64,000 bases of DNA from Ramlibacter rhizophilus. Its GTDB lineage: Bacteria > Pseudomonadota > Gammaproteobacteria > Burkholderiales > Burkholderiaceae_C. Positions 15,470-25,556 of the stretch are shown piece by piece. The notes below the pieces were generated by a model. That model ran no database searches. It was not told the origin of the DNA and worked only from the letters and a program-made list of their open reading frames with translations. The stretch's first letter is position 1. Each line of letters begins with the position of its first letter. The translations under genes and the position numbers were made by a program. The DNA lies in assembly GCF_004681965.1 (NCBI RefSeq), contig NZ_SMLL01000002.1, forward strand, positions 1-64,000, given 5' to 3'.

Positions 15470-16695
15470 ATACAGCCATCGGGCCGACGCCAAGCCGAAC
15501 GGACCTGTCGTCCGCCGCAGGCGTACGCGGTCCGCATGTCGCGATGGCGCCATCGCCTTTTTCCACCGCCTGCAACCGGCGCGACCTCCTGTGCACCATC
15601 CTGTTCGTCGACCTGGTCGGCTACACCATGCTGCCCGTGGACGGGCAGGTCGCAGCCAAGCACGCCATGAACCGGCTGGTGGCCCGCGCCATCCACGGCG
15701 TCCCCCGCCGCAACCGCCTGGCCATCGACACGGGCGACGGCGCCGCGATCTGCTTCATCGCCGACCCGCAGCAGACGCTGGAGGCGGCCGTGGTGCTGCG
15801 CGGGCTGCTGCAGCGGCTCCACCATCCGCGCCTGCGCGCCCGCATCGGGCTGCACCTGGGCTTCGTGCGCATCGTTCCGGACATCAACGACCACAAAAAC
15901 GTGGTGGGCGACGGCATCAACGTGGCCCAGCGCATCATGGACTTCGCGCAGCCCGACCAGATCCTCGTGTCCAGCCCCTTCCGCTCGCTGCTGCTGCGCA
16001 CCGGGGAACTCGGCCCCGGTGCCTGCGTGTCGCTGGGGCGCCTGCGCGACAAGCATGGGCGTGCGCACGAGGTGCATCGCCTCGCGCTGGAGCGCATCGA
16101 TCGCTGGAGCTGCCGCGAGTCCGGTGGCGATCGTGCGCACCCGGACGGCGACGGCAAGGAGGCCGAGCGGCAGCGGATCGCGATTGAACTGACGGGCCTC
16201 GTCGGCCCCATCGCACCCATCCTGGTCGCGCGCCTTGCCGAGCGGGGCGCCACGCCGGCGCAGATGCGCCAGTGGCTGGCGGAGCTCCTGCCCGACCCCG
16301 CGGTGCGGAGGGCCTTCCTGGGCGACGCGTCGGGGGGTGTCCATCCCGGGCCGGCGGCCGGCCCCAAGGGTGCCGGCGAAGCCCGGCCACTGCACGAGGT
16401 GGCACCGCGCCCCCGTCCGCGGCGCGCACGCGCTGCACCCGCTGCGGTGGCGCCGTCCACCGTGGCCAAGTCGCCCGCGCCCCGTGCGCGGCGCGCGGCG
16501 CCGGCGCGGCCTGAGCCCCTGGATCGGCTCGAATCGGTGCTCGGCCGGTTCATCGGGCCCCTGGCCCGAGCGACCCTCGAGCGTGCGCTTTCCGCGGGCC
16601 TGCGTGGCCCCGAGCTGGTCGCCGCACTGGCCGAACAGCTGCCGGAAGGTCCGGACCGTGAAGGCTTCCTGCGGGCGGTCGCGCGCGAGCTGTAA
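15466..16695 (+). CDS. Class III nucleotidyl cyclase-like protein with duplicated C-terminal helical module
   Basis: 409-aa soluble protein. A class III cyclase domain covers about 43-210: metal ligands D49 (ILFVDLVGY) and D91 (TGDGAA), and transition-state residues N152/R156 in GDGINVAQRIM. By eye, the positions that normally read the purine (Lys before TIGD, Asp before xxG) are I87 and N145, so substrate specificity is uncertain. A low-complexity Ala/Pro/Arg linker follows, and two related modules of about 47 residues lie at 239-285 and 353-402, each with GPIAxxLVxRA/GPLARATLERA and ending RRAFL/REGFL (reminiscent of DUF8082). Translation is coupled to the upstream HAMP receptor by a 4-bp overlap (15466-15469), which should provide its signal. 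Confidence 0.8.
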   Translation: MNTAIGPTPSRTDLSSAAGVRGPHVAMAPSPFSTACNRRDLLCTILFVDLVGYTMLPVDGQVAAKHAMNRLVARAIHGVPRRNRLAIDTGDGAAICFIADPQQTLEAAVVLRGLLQRLHHPRLRARIGLHLGFVRIVPDINDHKNVVGDGINVAQRIMDFAQPDQILVSSPFRSLLLRTGELGPGACVSLGRLRDKHGRAHEVHRLALERIDRWSCRESGGDRAHPDGDGKEAERQRIAIELTGLVGPIAPILVARLAERGATPAQMRQWLAELLPDPAVRRAFLGDASGGVHPGPAAGPKGAGEARPLHEVAPRPRPRRARAAPAAVAPSTVAKSPAPRARRAAPARPEPLDRLESVLGRFIGPLARATLERALSAGLRGPELVAALAEQLPEGPDREGFLRAVAREL

Positions 16696-16707
16696 GAGTC
16701 CTGACGT

Positions 16708-17382
16708 TCAGGCCACTGCGATGCGGCCGGCCTCGATGGTGATGCGCCGATCGCAGCGCGCCGCGATCTCGCGGTCGTGCGTGACCAGCACCAGGGTGGT
16801 CCCCTGCTCGCGGTTGAGGTCCAGCATCAGGGCCATCACGGTTTCGCCCGTCGCGAAGTCCAGGCTGCCGGTCGGTTCGTCGGCCAGCAAGACCGCCGGC
16901 TGCACGACGAAGGCACGGGCCAGGGCCACCCGCTGCTGTTCACCGCCGGACAGCACGCGCGGGTAGTGTCCCAGCCGCTCGGACAGGCCCACGCGGCGAA
17001 GCATCTCGGCGGCGGCCGCGCGCGCGTCACGCCGGCCCGCGAGTTCGAGCGGCAGCATCACGTTCTCCAGCGCGCTGAGGTTCGCCATGAGCTGGAAGCT
17101 CTGGAACACGAAGCCGATCTTCTGGGCGCGCCAGCCGGCACGCTCGTCCTCGTCCATGGCGAACAGATCGCGGCCCCCTAGGCGAACGGTGCCCCGCGTC
17201 GGCGTGTCCAGGCCGGCGACGATGGACAAGAGCGTGCTCTTGCCCGACCCGGAGGCCCCCACGATGGCGACTGTCTCCCGGTGCGCCAGGGTGAAATCGA
17301 TATCGCGGAGAATCTCCAGGGTGCCCGTCGAGTCGGTGACCGATTTGTGGACGTGCTCGACGGCGATGATGGCTTCGGACAT
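16708..17382 (-). CDS. ABC transporter ATP-binding protein, LolD/YbbA type
   Basis: 224-aa ABC ATPase of the LolD/MacB/YbbA group. Walker A GASGSGKST, Q-loop FVFQSFQLMANLSALENV, signature LSGGEQQRVALARA, Walker B VLLADEPTG and H-loop VLVTHD are all present. It is divergent from tesA, the arrangement of ybbA-tesA in enterobacteria. Its usual permease partner (ybbP-like) is not next to it. The ATG at 17382 begins at the expected MSEAIIAVEHVHKSV but has no ribosome site; a TTG at 17409 would add nine residues and run into tesA. Probable role: ATPase of an envelope lipoprotein or lipid export system. Confidence 0.87.
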   Translation of the reverse strand: MSEAIIAVEHVHKSVTDSTGTLEILRDIDFTLAHRETVAIVGASGSGKSTLLSIVAGLDTPTRGTVRLGGRDLFAMDEDERAGWRAQKIGFVFQSFQLMANLSALENVMLPLELAGRRDARAAAAEMLRRVGLSERLGHYPRVLSGGEQQRVALARAFVVQPAVLLADEPTGSLDFATGETVMALMLDLNREQGTTLVLVTHDREIAARCDRRITIEAGRIAVA

Positions 17383-17394
17383 GGAGTGGTGGAT

Positions 17395-18024
17395 TTGGAG
17401 CGAAGGCAATTTCTAGCCAGCCTGCTGCTGGGGCCCGCGGCCCTGGGGGCTGCGGCGGCAGCGGAGCCGGTGATTCTCGTGCTTGGCGATTCGCTGAGTG
17501 CGGAGTATGGCCTCAAACGCGGCAGCGGCTGGGTCGCCCTGCTGGAGCAGCGCCTGGCGCGCGAGAAGATCGCGGCCCGCGTGGTCAATGCCAGCATCAG
17601 CGGCGACACCACCTCGGGCGGGCGGGCGCGCCTGCCGGCCCTGCTGCAGCAGCACCGGCCCAGCCACGTGGTCATCGAACTCGGTGGCAACGATGCCCTG
17701 CGCGGGCTGCCGCTGGAGATGACGCAAGGCAATCTCGCGGCGATGGTCGAGGCGGCACGCCGGGCCGGTGCCAAGGTGCTGCTGGCCGGCATGCAGCTGC
17801 CGCCGAACTACGGGCGCGAGTATGGCGAGCGCTTCGCGGGGCTCTATGAGGCGGTGTCGCGGCGCCAGGGAACGGCCCTGGTGCCCTTCCTGCTCAAGGG
17901 CGTGGCCGACGGGCCGGACGCGCTGCGCCTCTTCCAGGCAGACCGCATCCACCCCACCGAGGAGGCGCAGCCCCTCATCCTGGCCAACGTGTGGCCGGAA
18001 CTGCGCAAGCTGCTCGTCCCGTGA
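17395..18024 (+). CDS. tesA: Arylesterase / acyl-CoA thioesterase I (SGNH hydrolase, TesA)
   Basis: 209-aa exported SGNH hydrolase. The N-terminus ERRQFLASLLLGPAALGAAAAAEP is a signal peptide. Block I is LVLGDSLSAEYGL (nucleophile Ser), block III is ELGGNDALRG, and block V is ADRIHPTEEAQ (Asp and His). It hydrolyses acyl thioesters and esters in the periplasm. The likely start is the TTG at 17395, which has GGAG 8 bp upstream (17383-17386). A GTG at 17389 is too close to that site. Only 12 bp separate this start from the divergent ABC ATPase gene. Its stop overlaps mnmH (GTGA). Confidence 0.9.
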   Translation: MERRQFLASLLLGPAALGAAAAAEPVILVLGDSLSAEYGLKRGSGWVALLEQRLAREKIAARVVNASISGDTTSGGRARLPALLQQHRPSHVVIELGGNDALRGLPLEMTQGNLAAMVEAARRAGAKVLLAGMQLPPNYGREYGERFAGLYEAVSRRQGTALVPFLLKGVADGPDALRLFQADRIHPTEEAQPLILANVWPELRKLLVP

Positions 18025-19076
18025 GCCTCGTTCGCATCACGGCCGCCGAGGCCATGCAGCGGCTCGGCGAGTTCGACACCCTCATCGACGCTCGCAGCCA
18101 GGCCGAGTACGAGGAAGACCGCCTGCCCGGCGCCGTGAACTGGCCGTCGCTGGACGACGCCCAGCGGCATCGCATCGGAACGCTGTACAAGCAGGTCAGC
18201 CCCTTCGAGGCCAAGAAACAGGGCGCCGCTCTGGTGGCCGCCAACATCGCGCGGCACATCGAGCGCGAGGTGCTGGACAAGCCCAAGGGCTGGCAGCCCC
18301 TTGTGTACTGCTGGCGTGGCGGCAAGCGAAGCGGCGCCCTCGCGCTGGTGCTGGACCAGATCGGGTTCCGCGTTCACTGGCTCGACGGCGGCTACAAGGC
18401 CTTCCGAACGCAGCTGCTGGCGCAGTTGCCCGCACTGGCGCAATGCCTGTCCTACCGCGTCGTCTGCGGTCCGACCGGCTCCGGCAAGACCCGGTTGCTG
18501 CAGGCGCTGGCCGAAGCCGGCGCCCAGGTGCTGGACCTGGAAGCCCTGGCCCAGCACCGCAGCTCGGTGCTGGGGCTGGCGCCCGGTGAAACCCAGCCGA
18601 GCCAGAAGCAGTTCGACACCCGCATCTGGGAACGCCTGCGCGGCTTCGATCCCGCCCGGGTGGTCTGGGTCGAAAGCGAAAGCAAGAAGGTGGGCAACGT
18701 GGCCGTGCCCGAGGCGCTCATCAGTGCCATGCGGGCCAGCCCCTGCTTCCACCTGGCGCTTCGCGACGAGGAGCGCGTCGCGTTGCTGCTGGAGGACTAC
18801 GACTGGTTCGTCAAGGATCCCGAGCACTTCTGCAGCCGCCTGGACGCGTTGGCCGAGCTGCGCGGCAGGGGCGTGGTGCGCGAGTGGCAGGACCGGGTCC
18901 GCGCGGGCTTCACGTCGCAGGTGGTCCAGGAACTGCTCGTGCAGCACTACGACCCCATGTACGCGGCCTCGATCCGGCGCAACTTCGCCCAGTGGGAATC
19001 GGCCCGCACCGTGGAGGCCGCCAGCCGCGCCCCCAGCGCGATGCGGGACCTCGCCCGCGTCCTCATCGAGGCCTGA
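18021..19076 (+). CDS. mnmH: tRNA 2-selenouridine synthase
   Basis: 351-aa protein with an N-terminal rhodanese domain and a C-terminal P-loop domain, the MnmH/SelU (YbbB) layout. Catalytic C97 lies in VYCWRGGKRSGAL; GPTGSGKTRLL at 150-160 is the P-loop. The conserved SQKQFDTRIWERLRGFDP and WVESESKKVGNVAVPEALI follow. The enzyme replaces sulfur with selenium at the wobble 2-thiouridine of some tRNAs via a geranylated intermediate. The GTG at 18021 overlaps the tesA stop. The tesA-mnmH pair recalls the ybbA-tesA/ybbB neighbourhood of E. coli. Activity would need SelD elsewhere in the genome. Confidence 0.93.
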   Translation: MSLVRITAAEAMQRLGEFDTLIDARSQAEYEEDRLPGAVNWPSLDDAQRHRIGTLYKQVSPFEAKKQGAALVAANIARHIEREVLDKPKGWQPLVYCWRGGKRSGALALVLDQIGFRVHWLDGGYKAFRTQLLAQLPALAQCLSYRVVCGPTGSGKTRLLQALAEAGAQVLDLEALAQHRSSVLGLAPGETQPSQKQFDTRIWERLRGFDPARVVWVESESKKVGNVAVPEALISAMRASPCFHLALRDEERVALLLEDYDWFVKDPEHFCSRLDALAELRGRGVVREWQDRVRAGFTSQVVQELLVQHYDPMYAASIRRNFAQWESARTVEAASRAPSAMRDLARVLIEA

Positions 19077-19099
19077 AGCGCCGCGGCTGCCGCACCGCG

Positions 19100-19615
19100 T
19101 CAGCGGGCGCCCGCCGGCTCGGGGTCGGCCAGGTGCACGCCCAGGGCGCCCAGGGGGTCCAGCCAGTGCTGCGGCGCGCACCAGCCCTTGAAGGTCAAGG
19201 GGCGGCGCTGCCCAGGCTGCAGCGCGCCGACGAGCTTGCCTCCGGATGCCTGGATGTAGGCCACGCTCAGGAGCGGCCGATGGCTTCCCGCGTCCAGGTA
19301 GATGCGGCGGTGCAGATGCATGGGCACCAGCGTGCCCTCCAGGAGTTCGGGCGGCACGTCGGTCTCGTAGGCAGTGCGGCCGCGGAGGCGGTCGGCATGC
19401 AGGGACACGTTGGCCTTGGTCGCGCACAGCTGGTCGAACTGCGGCTTGGCCAAGAGCTCGTCGATGACCGGCACGGGGAGCAAGGCCAGGAACATGACGA
19501 TCTTGAGCTCCAGGCGCAGCGGCGACTCGATGAAGGCGTCTCCGATCCGGTGGGCAAGCCAGGCACAGGCGGCGGCCCAGCCGAGCGCGAGCGACCATAC
19601 GAAAAAGCCGGTCAT
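19100..19615 (-). CDS. Hypothetical membrane-anchored protein
   Basis: 171-aa protein that I do not recognise. One or two hydrophobic segments at the N-terminus (FFVWSLALGWAAACAWLAHRI at about 4-24 and IVMFLALLPVPVIDELL at about 39-55) suggest a membrane anchor with the C-terminal 110 residues outside or inside. That part contains VPPELLEGTLVPMHLHRRIYLDAG and WCAPQHWLDPLGALG. The ATG has an AGGAG site 8 bp upstream. The start codon lies inside a perfect 9-bp hairpin followed by a T run (see the separate entry). Function unknown; position next to mnmH and metC is not informative. Confidence 0.65.
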   Translation of the reverse strand: MTGFFVWSLALGWAAACAWLAHRIGDAFIESPLRLELKIVMFLALLPVPVIDELLAKPQFDQLCATKANVSLHADRLRGRTAYETDVPPELLEGTLVPMHLHRRIYLDAGSHRPLLSVAYIQASGGKLVGALQPGQRRPLTFKGWCAPQHWLDPLGALGVHLADPEPAGAR

Positions 19616-19625
19616 GTGACCGGCT
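19602..19625 (-). promoter_or_regulatory. Terminator-like hairpin overlapping a start codon
   Basis: On the minus strand AGCCGGTCA-CA-TGACCGGCT is a perfect 9-bp stem with a 2-nt loop, followed directly by TTTTTC. The ATG of the hypothetical protein (19615-19613) straddles the loop and the 3' arm, and the AG of its AGGAG ribosome site forms the start of the 5' arm. It could terminate transcription arriving from 19969, mask translation initiation, or both. Confidence 0.6.
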
Positions 19626-19735
19626 CCTGGGACTGCTGCCCGGCGGTGCCCGCCGGGCGATGGACAACAACACGCAAACCCGAACCTTCGAACGAACGAA
19701 GCTTCGGATGCTAATCGTTAGGAACTATTTCTTTG

Positions 19736-19969
19736 CTAGCTGGAAGCTGACGCGTCGCGTGTGGAAGGGAAATTTTGCGCGGAACCGTCGCCTTCTTCGC
19801 CCTGCTCCGACGGGGTTTGCTCATCTGCAGGCCCTTGGCCGGATTTGCGTTCGGCCTTGGCGCGCAGCTTGTCTTCTTTTTTGCGCTTCTTGGCCAGTTC
19901 CTTCTGGCGCTTTTCATAGCCGTAATTGGGTGTGGGCACATCGACTCCTGAGACCGTTGACTGGCCCAC
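19736..19969 (-). CDS. Small lysine-rich hypothetical protein
   Basis: 77-aa protein with no recognised domain. Residues 12-50 are strongly basic and helical (TPNYGYEKRQKELAKKRKKE, then DKLRAKAERKSG); the rest is disordered and rich in Glu, Gln and Ser. Small proteins with the NYGYEKRQKELAKKRKKE core seem common in Burkholderiales, without known function. The basic helix could bind nucleic acid, which is only a guess. An upstream in-frame extension exists but overlaps the metC end region and looks unconserved. Confidence 0.6.
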   Translation of the reverse strand: MGQSTVSGVDVPTPNYGYEKRQKELAKKRKKEDKLRAKAERKSGQGPADEQTPSEQGEEGDGSAQNFPSTRDASASS

Positions 19970-20014
19970 TGTACGCCATTCGGGGCGCAGAGGACATTGG
20001 CCACCGGTGCCTGC

Positions 20015-21199
20015 TCAGGCGAGTGCCCGCAAGGCCTGGGCCAGGTCGTCCTGAAGGTCGGCGCGGGATTCGAGCCCGACCGAAAAACGCACCAGCACCC
20101 CGCGCCACCGGCCGGTGCCCAGATCGGCGCTGCGCATGGAGGAGAGCTCATAAGGCACGGCCAGGCTCACCGGTCCGCCCCAGGAGTACCCGAGCCGGAA
20201 CAGGCGCAGCGCGTCGCAGAACGCATCGACGCGGCGGGGCTCGAGGTCGGGGCGGAACAGCACGGAAAACAATCCGGCCGCCAGCCCCTGCGGCCCGCAC
20301 AGCTCGCGCCAGTGCTCGTGGCCGGGCGAGCCTTCCAGGGCGGGGTGCAGGACCTGCGCGGCTTCGCCGCGGGCGCTGAACCAGCGGGCCAGTTCCCGCG
20401 CGCTCGCGTCCTGCGCCCGATAGCGCAGCTCCAGGGTGGGCAGCGACCTGAGCACTGCCTCGGCGTCGTTGGCACCCACGCCCCAGCCCATGTGCATATG
20501 CGTCTCGCGCAGCCGCAGGTGCAGCGCTTCGTCGCGCGTGACCACGCTGCCCATGAGCACGTCGCCGCCACCGCTCGGGTACTTGGTCAGGGCCTGCACC
20601 ACGATGTCCGCGCCGCCACCCTCGAAGCCGTTGAAGGCCAGGCCCGCGCCCCAGGTGTTGTCCAGCGCGGTGGTGATGCCGCGCTCCCGGCACGCCGCCG
20701 CGAGGCGCGCCAGCGGCGGAAACTCCATCGTGACCGAGCCGGGGGCTTCGAGCCAGACCAGCCGCGTCCGGGGGCCCAGGCGCGCTGCCAGGTCCTGCGG
20801 GTCCATGGGGTCGTACTTCTGGTGCGTGATGCCCCAGCGCGCGAGCTCAGCCTGCGCGAGCGCCTTGAGCGGCCCATAGGCGTTGTCCGGAACCAGGACC
20901 TCGTCGCCACTGGCCAGCAGGCTCAGGTTGACGTGCGCCAGCGCCGCCAGCCCGCTGGGCACGAGCAGGCACTGCCCACCTCCTTCCAGCGTGGCGATGC
21001 GCTCTTCCAGCTGGAACGTGGTGGGCGTGCCGTGCAGGCCGTAGGTGTAGCCGTGCTTGTGCTTCCAGTCGCGCGCGCGCATGGCCGCGACGTTGGCGAA
21101 TATGACGGTGGAGGCCTTGAAGACGCCCGGCTGCGGCGCCTCGAAGCCGGCGGGCGGCTGGTAGGGGTGGTGAATGAGGTGGGTGACGCGGTCGCTCAT
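20015..21199 (-). CDS. metC: Cystathionine beta-lyase
   Basis: 394-aa PLP enzyme of the Cys/Met metabolism family that cleaves cystathionine to homocysteine, pyruvate and ammonia in methionine synthesis. The PLP lysine is K206 in VQALTKYPSGGGDVLMGSVV. Phosphate- and ring-binding residues are seen in YTYGLHGTPTTFQLE (51-65), LVPSGLAALAHV and ALDNTWGAGLAFN. The GLHGTPT and TKYPSGGGDV wording is typical of MetC rather than MetB or MetZ. It stands alone, with a small unknown gene 45 bp downstream and the phosphoribosyltransferase 32 bp upstream on the same strand. Confidence 0.93.
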   Translation of the reverse strand: MSDRVTHLIHHPYQPPAGFEAPQPGVFKASTVIFANVAAMRARDWKHKHGYTYGLHGTPTTFQLEERIATLEGGGQCLLVPSGLAALAHVNLSLLASGDEVLVPDNAYGPLKALAQAELARWGITHQKYDPMDPQDLAARLGPRTRLVWLEAPGSVTMEFPPLARLAAACRERGITTALDNTWGAGLAFNGFEGGGADIVVQALTKYPSGGGDVLMGSVVTRDEALHLRLRETHMHMGWGVGANDAEAVLRSLPTLELRYRAQDASARELARWFSARGEAAQVLHPALEGSPGHEHWRELCGPQGLAAGLFSVLFRPDLEPRRVDAFCDALRLFRLGYSWGGPVSLAVPYELSSMRSADLGTGRWRGVLVRFSVGLESRADLQDDLAQALRALA

Positions 21200-21231
21200 G
21201 CGGCGATCTTAGGCGCACCCGCCGCCACTCC

Positions 21232-21756
21232 TCAGATGCGCCACTTCTCCAGCAGCTTCTCCGGCCCCATGCTGTCGTAGCCTTCGAAAGGCTGGTGGAT
21301 CCAGGGATTGGTGGGGAGGAATTCGACCGAGTAGTCCGGCGTGAAGGTGGACAGGCCCTTGGTCCAGATCACGGCGCTGCGCAGCTCGGAGATGGGTTTG
21401 TAGTTGTTGCGCAGCTGGTCCACCACCTTGTGCAGCGTGTGGCCCGAGTCGGCCAGGTCATCCACCAGGAGCACGCGGCCGGCGATTTCCCCCTTGGGGG
21501 TGGTGATGTAACGGGCGATGTCCAGGTGGCCTTGCACCGTGCCGGCTTCGGCGCGGTAGGAGCTGGTGGACATGATGGCCAGCGGCTTGTCGAAGATGCG
21601 GCTCAGGATGTCGCCCGGGCGCATGCCCCCGCGCGCCAGGCACAGGATGGTGTCGAACTGCCAGCCCGACTGGTGCACCTTGATCGCGAGTTTCTCGATC
21701 AGGTTGTGGTACTCGTCGTAGCTCACGTACAGGTGCTTGCCGTCTTCCGTCAACAT
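21232..21756 (-). CDS. Purine-type phosphoribosyltransferase (PRTase fold)
   Basis: 174-aa type I phosphoribosyltransferase. The PRPP-binding loop reads RVLLVDDLADSGHTL at about 93-107, and the nucleotide-binding region LCLARGGMRPGDILSR is at about 38-53. The C-terminal part has TNPWIHQPFEGYDSMGP. Its length and the WIxxPFE ending resemble bacterial xanthine/guanine or hypoxanthine phosphoribosyltransferases of the Gpt-like group. It lies directly downstream of purA (30 bp), which supports purine salvage. The base specificity is inferred. Confidence 0.85.
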   Translation of the reverse strand: MLTEDGKHLYVSYDEYHNLIEKLAIKVHQSGWQFDTILCLARGGMRPGDILSRIFDKPLAIMSTSSYRAEAGTVQGHLDIARYITTPKGEIAGRVLLVDDLADSGHTLHKVVDQLRNNYKPISELRSAVIWTKGLSTFTPDYSVEFLPTNPWIHQPFEGYDSMGPEKLLEKWRI

Positions 21757-21786
21757 CTTGGGACTCCTCGTTCTCTCGGGTTCGCT

Positions 21787-24290
<2,504 letters not shown>

Positions 24291-24369
24291 GGGGAGGCAG
24301 GCTGAAAGAAACGCGTATTCTACCGAGCGCCCATCAGGCGCCCGGGCAACTCAGCCGGCACGAACCGAT

Positions 24370-24558
24370 TCAGCCGACCAGCCAGAGCAGCAACAGGCCC
24401 AGCAGCAGGCTGCACAGGCCGAAGAAGCGCAGCTGCCCGTCGCGAAGCTGCGTGAGCTGCAGGAAGGTGCGGCGCCAGTTGCCCGGCGCGAGCAAGGGGA
24501 AAAGGCCCTCGAACACCAGCACCAGGGCCAGCGCCGTCCAGAACACTTCCGAGCTCAA
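24370..24558 (-). CDS. DUF2065 small membrane protein
   Basis: 62-aa protein with two membrane helices (FWTALALVLVFEGLFPLLAP at about 5-24 and FFGLCSLLLGLLLLWLVG at the end) joined by NWRRTFLQLTQLRDGQLR. This is the DUF2065 (YjeT-type) pattern, consistently found next to hflC in proteobacteria. Function unknown. It lies 17 bp downstream of hflC. Confidence 0.88.
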   Translation of the reverse strand: MSSEVFWTALALVLVFEGLFPLLAPGNWRRTFLQLTQLRDGQLRFFGLCSLLLGLLLLWLVG

Positions 24559-24575
24559 GGCAGGCGCCGTCCGGT

Positions 24576-25535
24576 TCAGCGGCGCGGAGCGGAAGTTCCG
24601 GCTGCGGCCGCTGCCGCTGCCGGCGGTGCCGGCGTGGCGGCGGAGGCGCCCCCGCTGCCGCCGCCACCGCGGAAGGTGCGGAAGAACTCCGAGGTGGACG
24701 GGTCCAGCACCAGCACGTCGCCGCGCTTTCCGATGCTGGACTTGTAGGCTTCCAGGCTGCGGTAGAACTGCGCAAACTGCGGGTCGCGGCCGAAGGCCTC
24801 GTTGTAGACGGCGGCGGCCTGCGCGTCCCCTTCGCCCTTGACCTTCTGCGCCTCGCGGTACGCGTTGGCGATGGTGACCTCGCGCTGGCGGTCCGCCTCG
24901 GCGCGGATCTTCTCGCCTTCGGCCGCGCCGGTGGAACGCAGTTCATTGGCGACGCGCTTGCGCTCGGCCTCCATGCGCCGATAGACGGATTCGGTGATGG
25001 CATCGACGTAGTCGGCCCGCGTGATCCGCACGTCCACCACGTCCACGCCCCAGGGGTTGTTGCCCTTGACCACTTCCTGCGCCTCGCGCTTGACGTCGGC
25101 CATGAGCTCGTCACGGCGCGTGGACAGCAGCTCGCTCACCGTGCGGCGGTTGATCTCTTCCTGGAAGGCGTTGCGAACCACCCGGTTGAGCTGCACGGCG
25201 CCGGCCTGTTCGTCCAGGCCCACGTTGCGGATGTACTGCAGCGGGTCGGTGATGCGCCAGCGCACGAACCAGTCGATGACCACGCGCTGCTTCTCCGCCG
25301 TGAGCATGGGTTCGGCGTCGGCGCTGTCCATGGTGAGCAGGCGCTTGTCGATGTAGCGCACGTTCTGGAACGGCGGCGGCAGCTTGAAGTGCAGCCCCGG
25401 CTCCGTGATGACCTGCTTGATCTGGCCGAGCGCATACACCACGCCGAACTGGCGCTGGTCCACCACGAAGAGCATGGAGCTGGCCACTGCCAGCACGACC
25501 AGCAGCGCAGCGATGATGATTCCGAGTCGATTCAT
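24576..25535 (-). CDS. hflC: FtsH protease modulator HflC
   Basis: 319-aa SPFH-domain protein anchored by an N-terminal helix (LGIIIAALLVVLAVASSMLFVV at about 4-25). It forms the HflKC cage that controls access of substrates to FtsH. Seen: FVVDQRQFGVVYALGQIKQVI, RYIDKRLLTMDSADAEPMLT, the coiled-coil stretch YRRMEAERKRVANELRSTGAAEGEKIRAEADRQ (about 186-218) and DVLVLDPSTSEFFRTF near the end. The C-terminus is an Ala/Gly/Pro-rich tail. It follows hflK by 21 bp. Confidence 0.96.
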   Translation of the reverse strand: MNRLGIIIAALLVVLAVASSMLFVVDQRQFGVVYALGQIKQVITEPGLHFKLPPPFQNVRYIDKRLLTMDSADAEPMLTAEKQRVVIDWFVRWRITDPLQYIRNVGLDEQAGAVQLNRVVRNAFQEEINRRTVSELLSTRRDELMADVKREAQEVVKGNNPWGVDVVDVRITRADYVDAITESVYRRMEAERKRVANELRSTGAAEGEKIRAEADRQREVTIANAYREAQKVKGEGDAQAAAVYNEAFGRDPQFAQFYRSLEAYKSSIGKRGDVLVLDPSTSEFFRTFRGGGGSGGASAATPAPPAAAAAAAGTSAPRR

Positions 25536-25556
25536 GTGAGTTGTCCCCTGCCCTGG

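Noticed and set aside
24600..24670. Gly/Pro/Ala codon repeats at the hflC C-terminus
   Set aside because: Ordinary low-complexity tail of HflC in high-GC genomes, not a separate repeat element.
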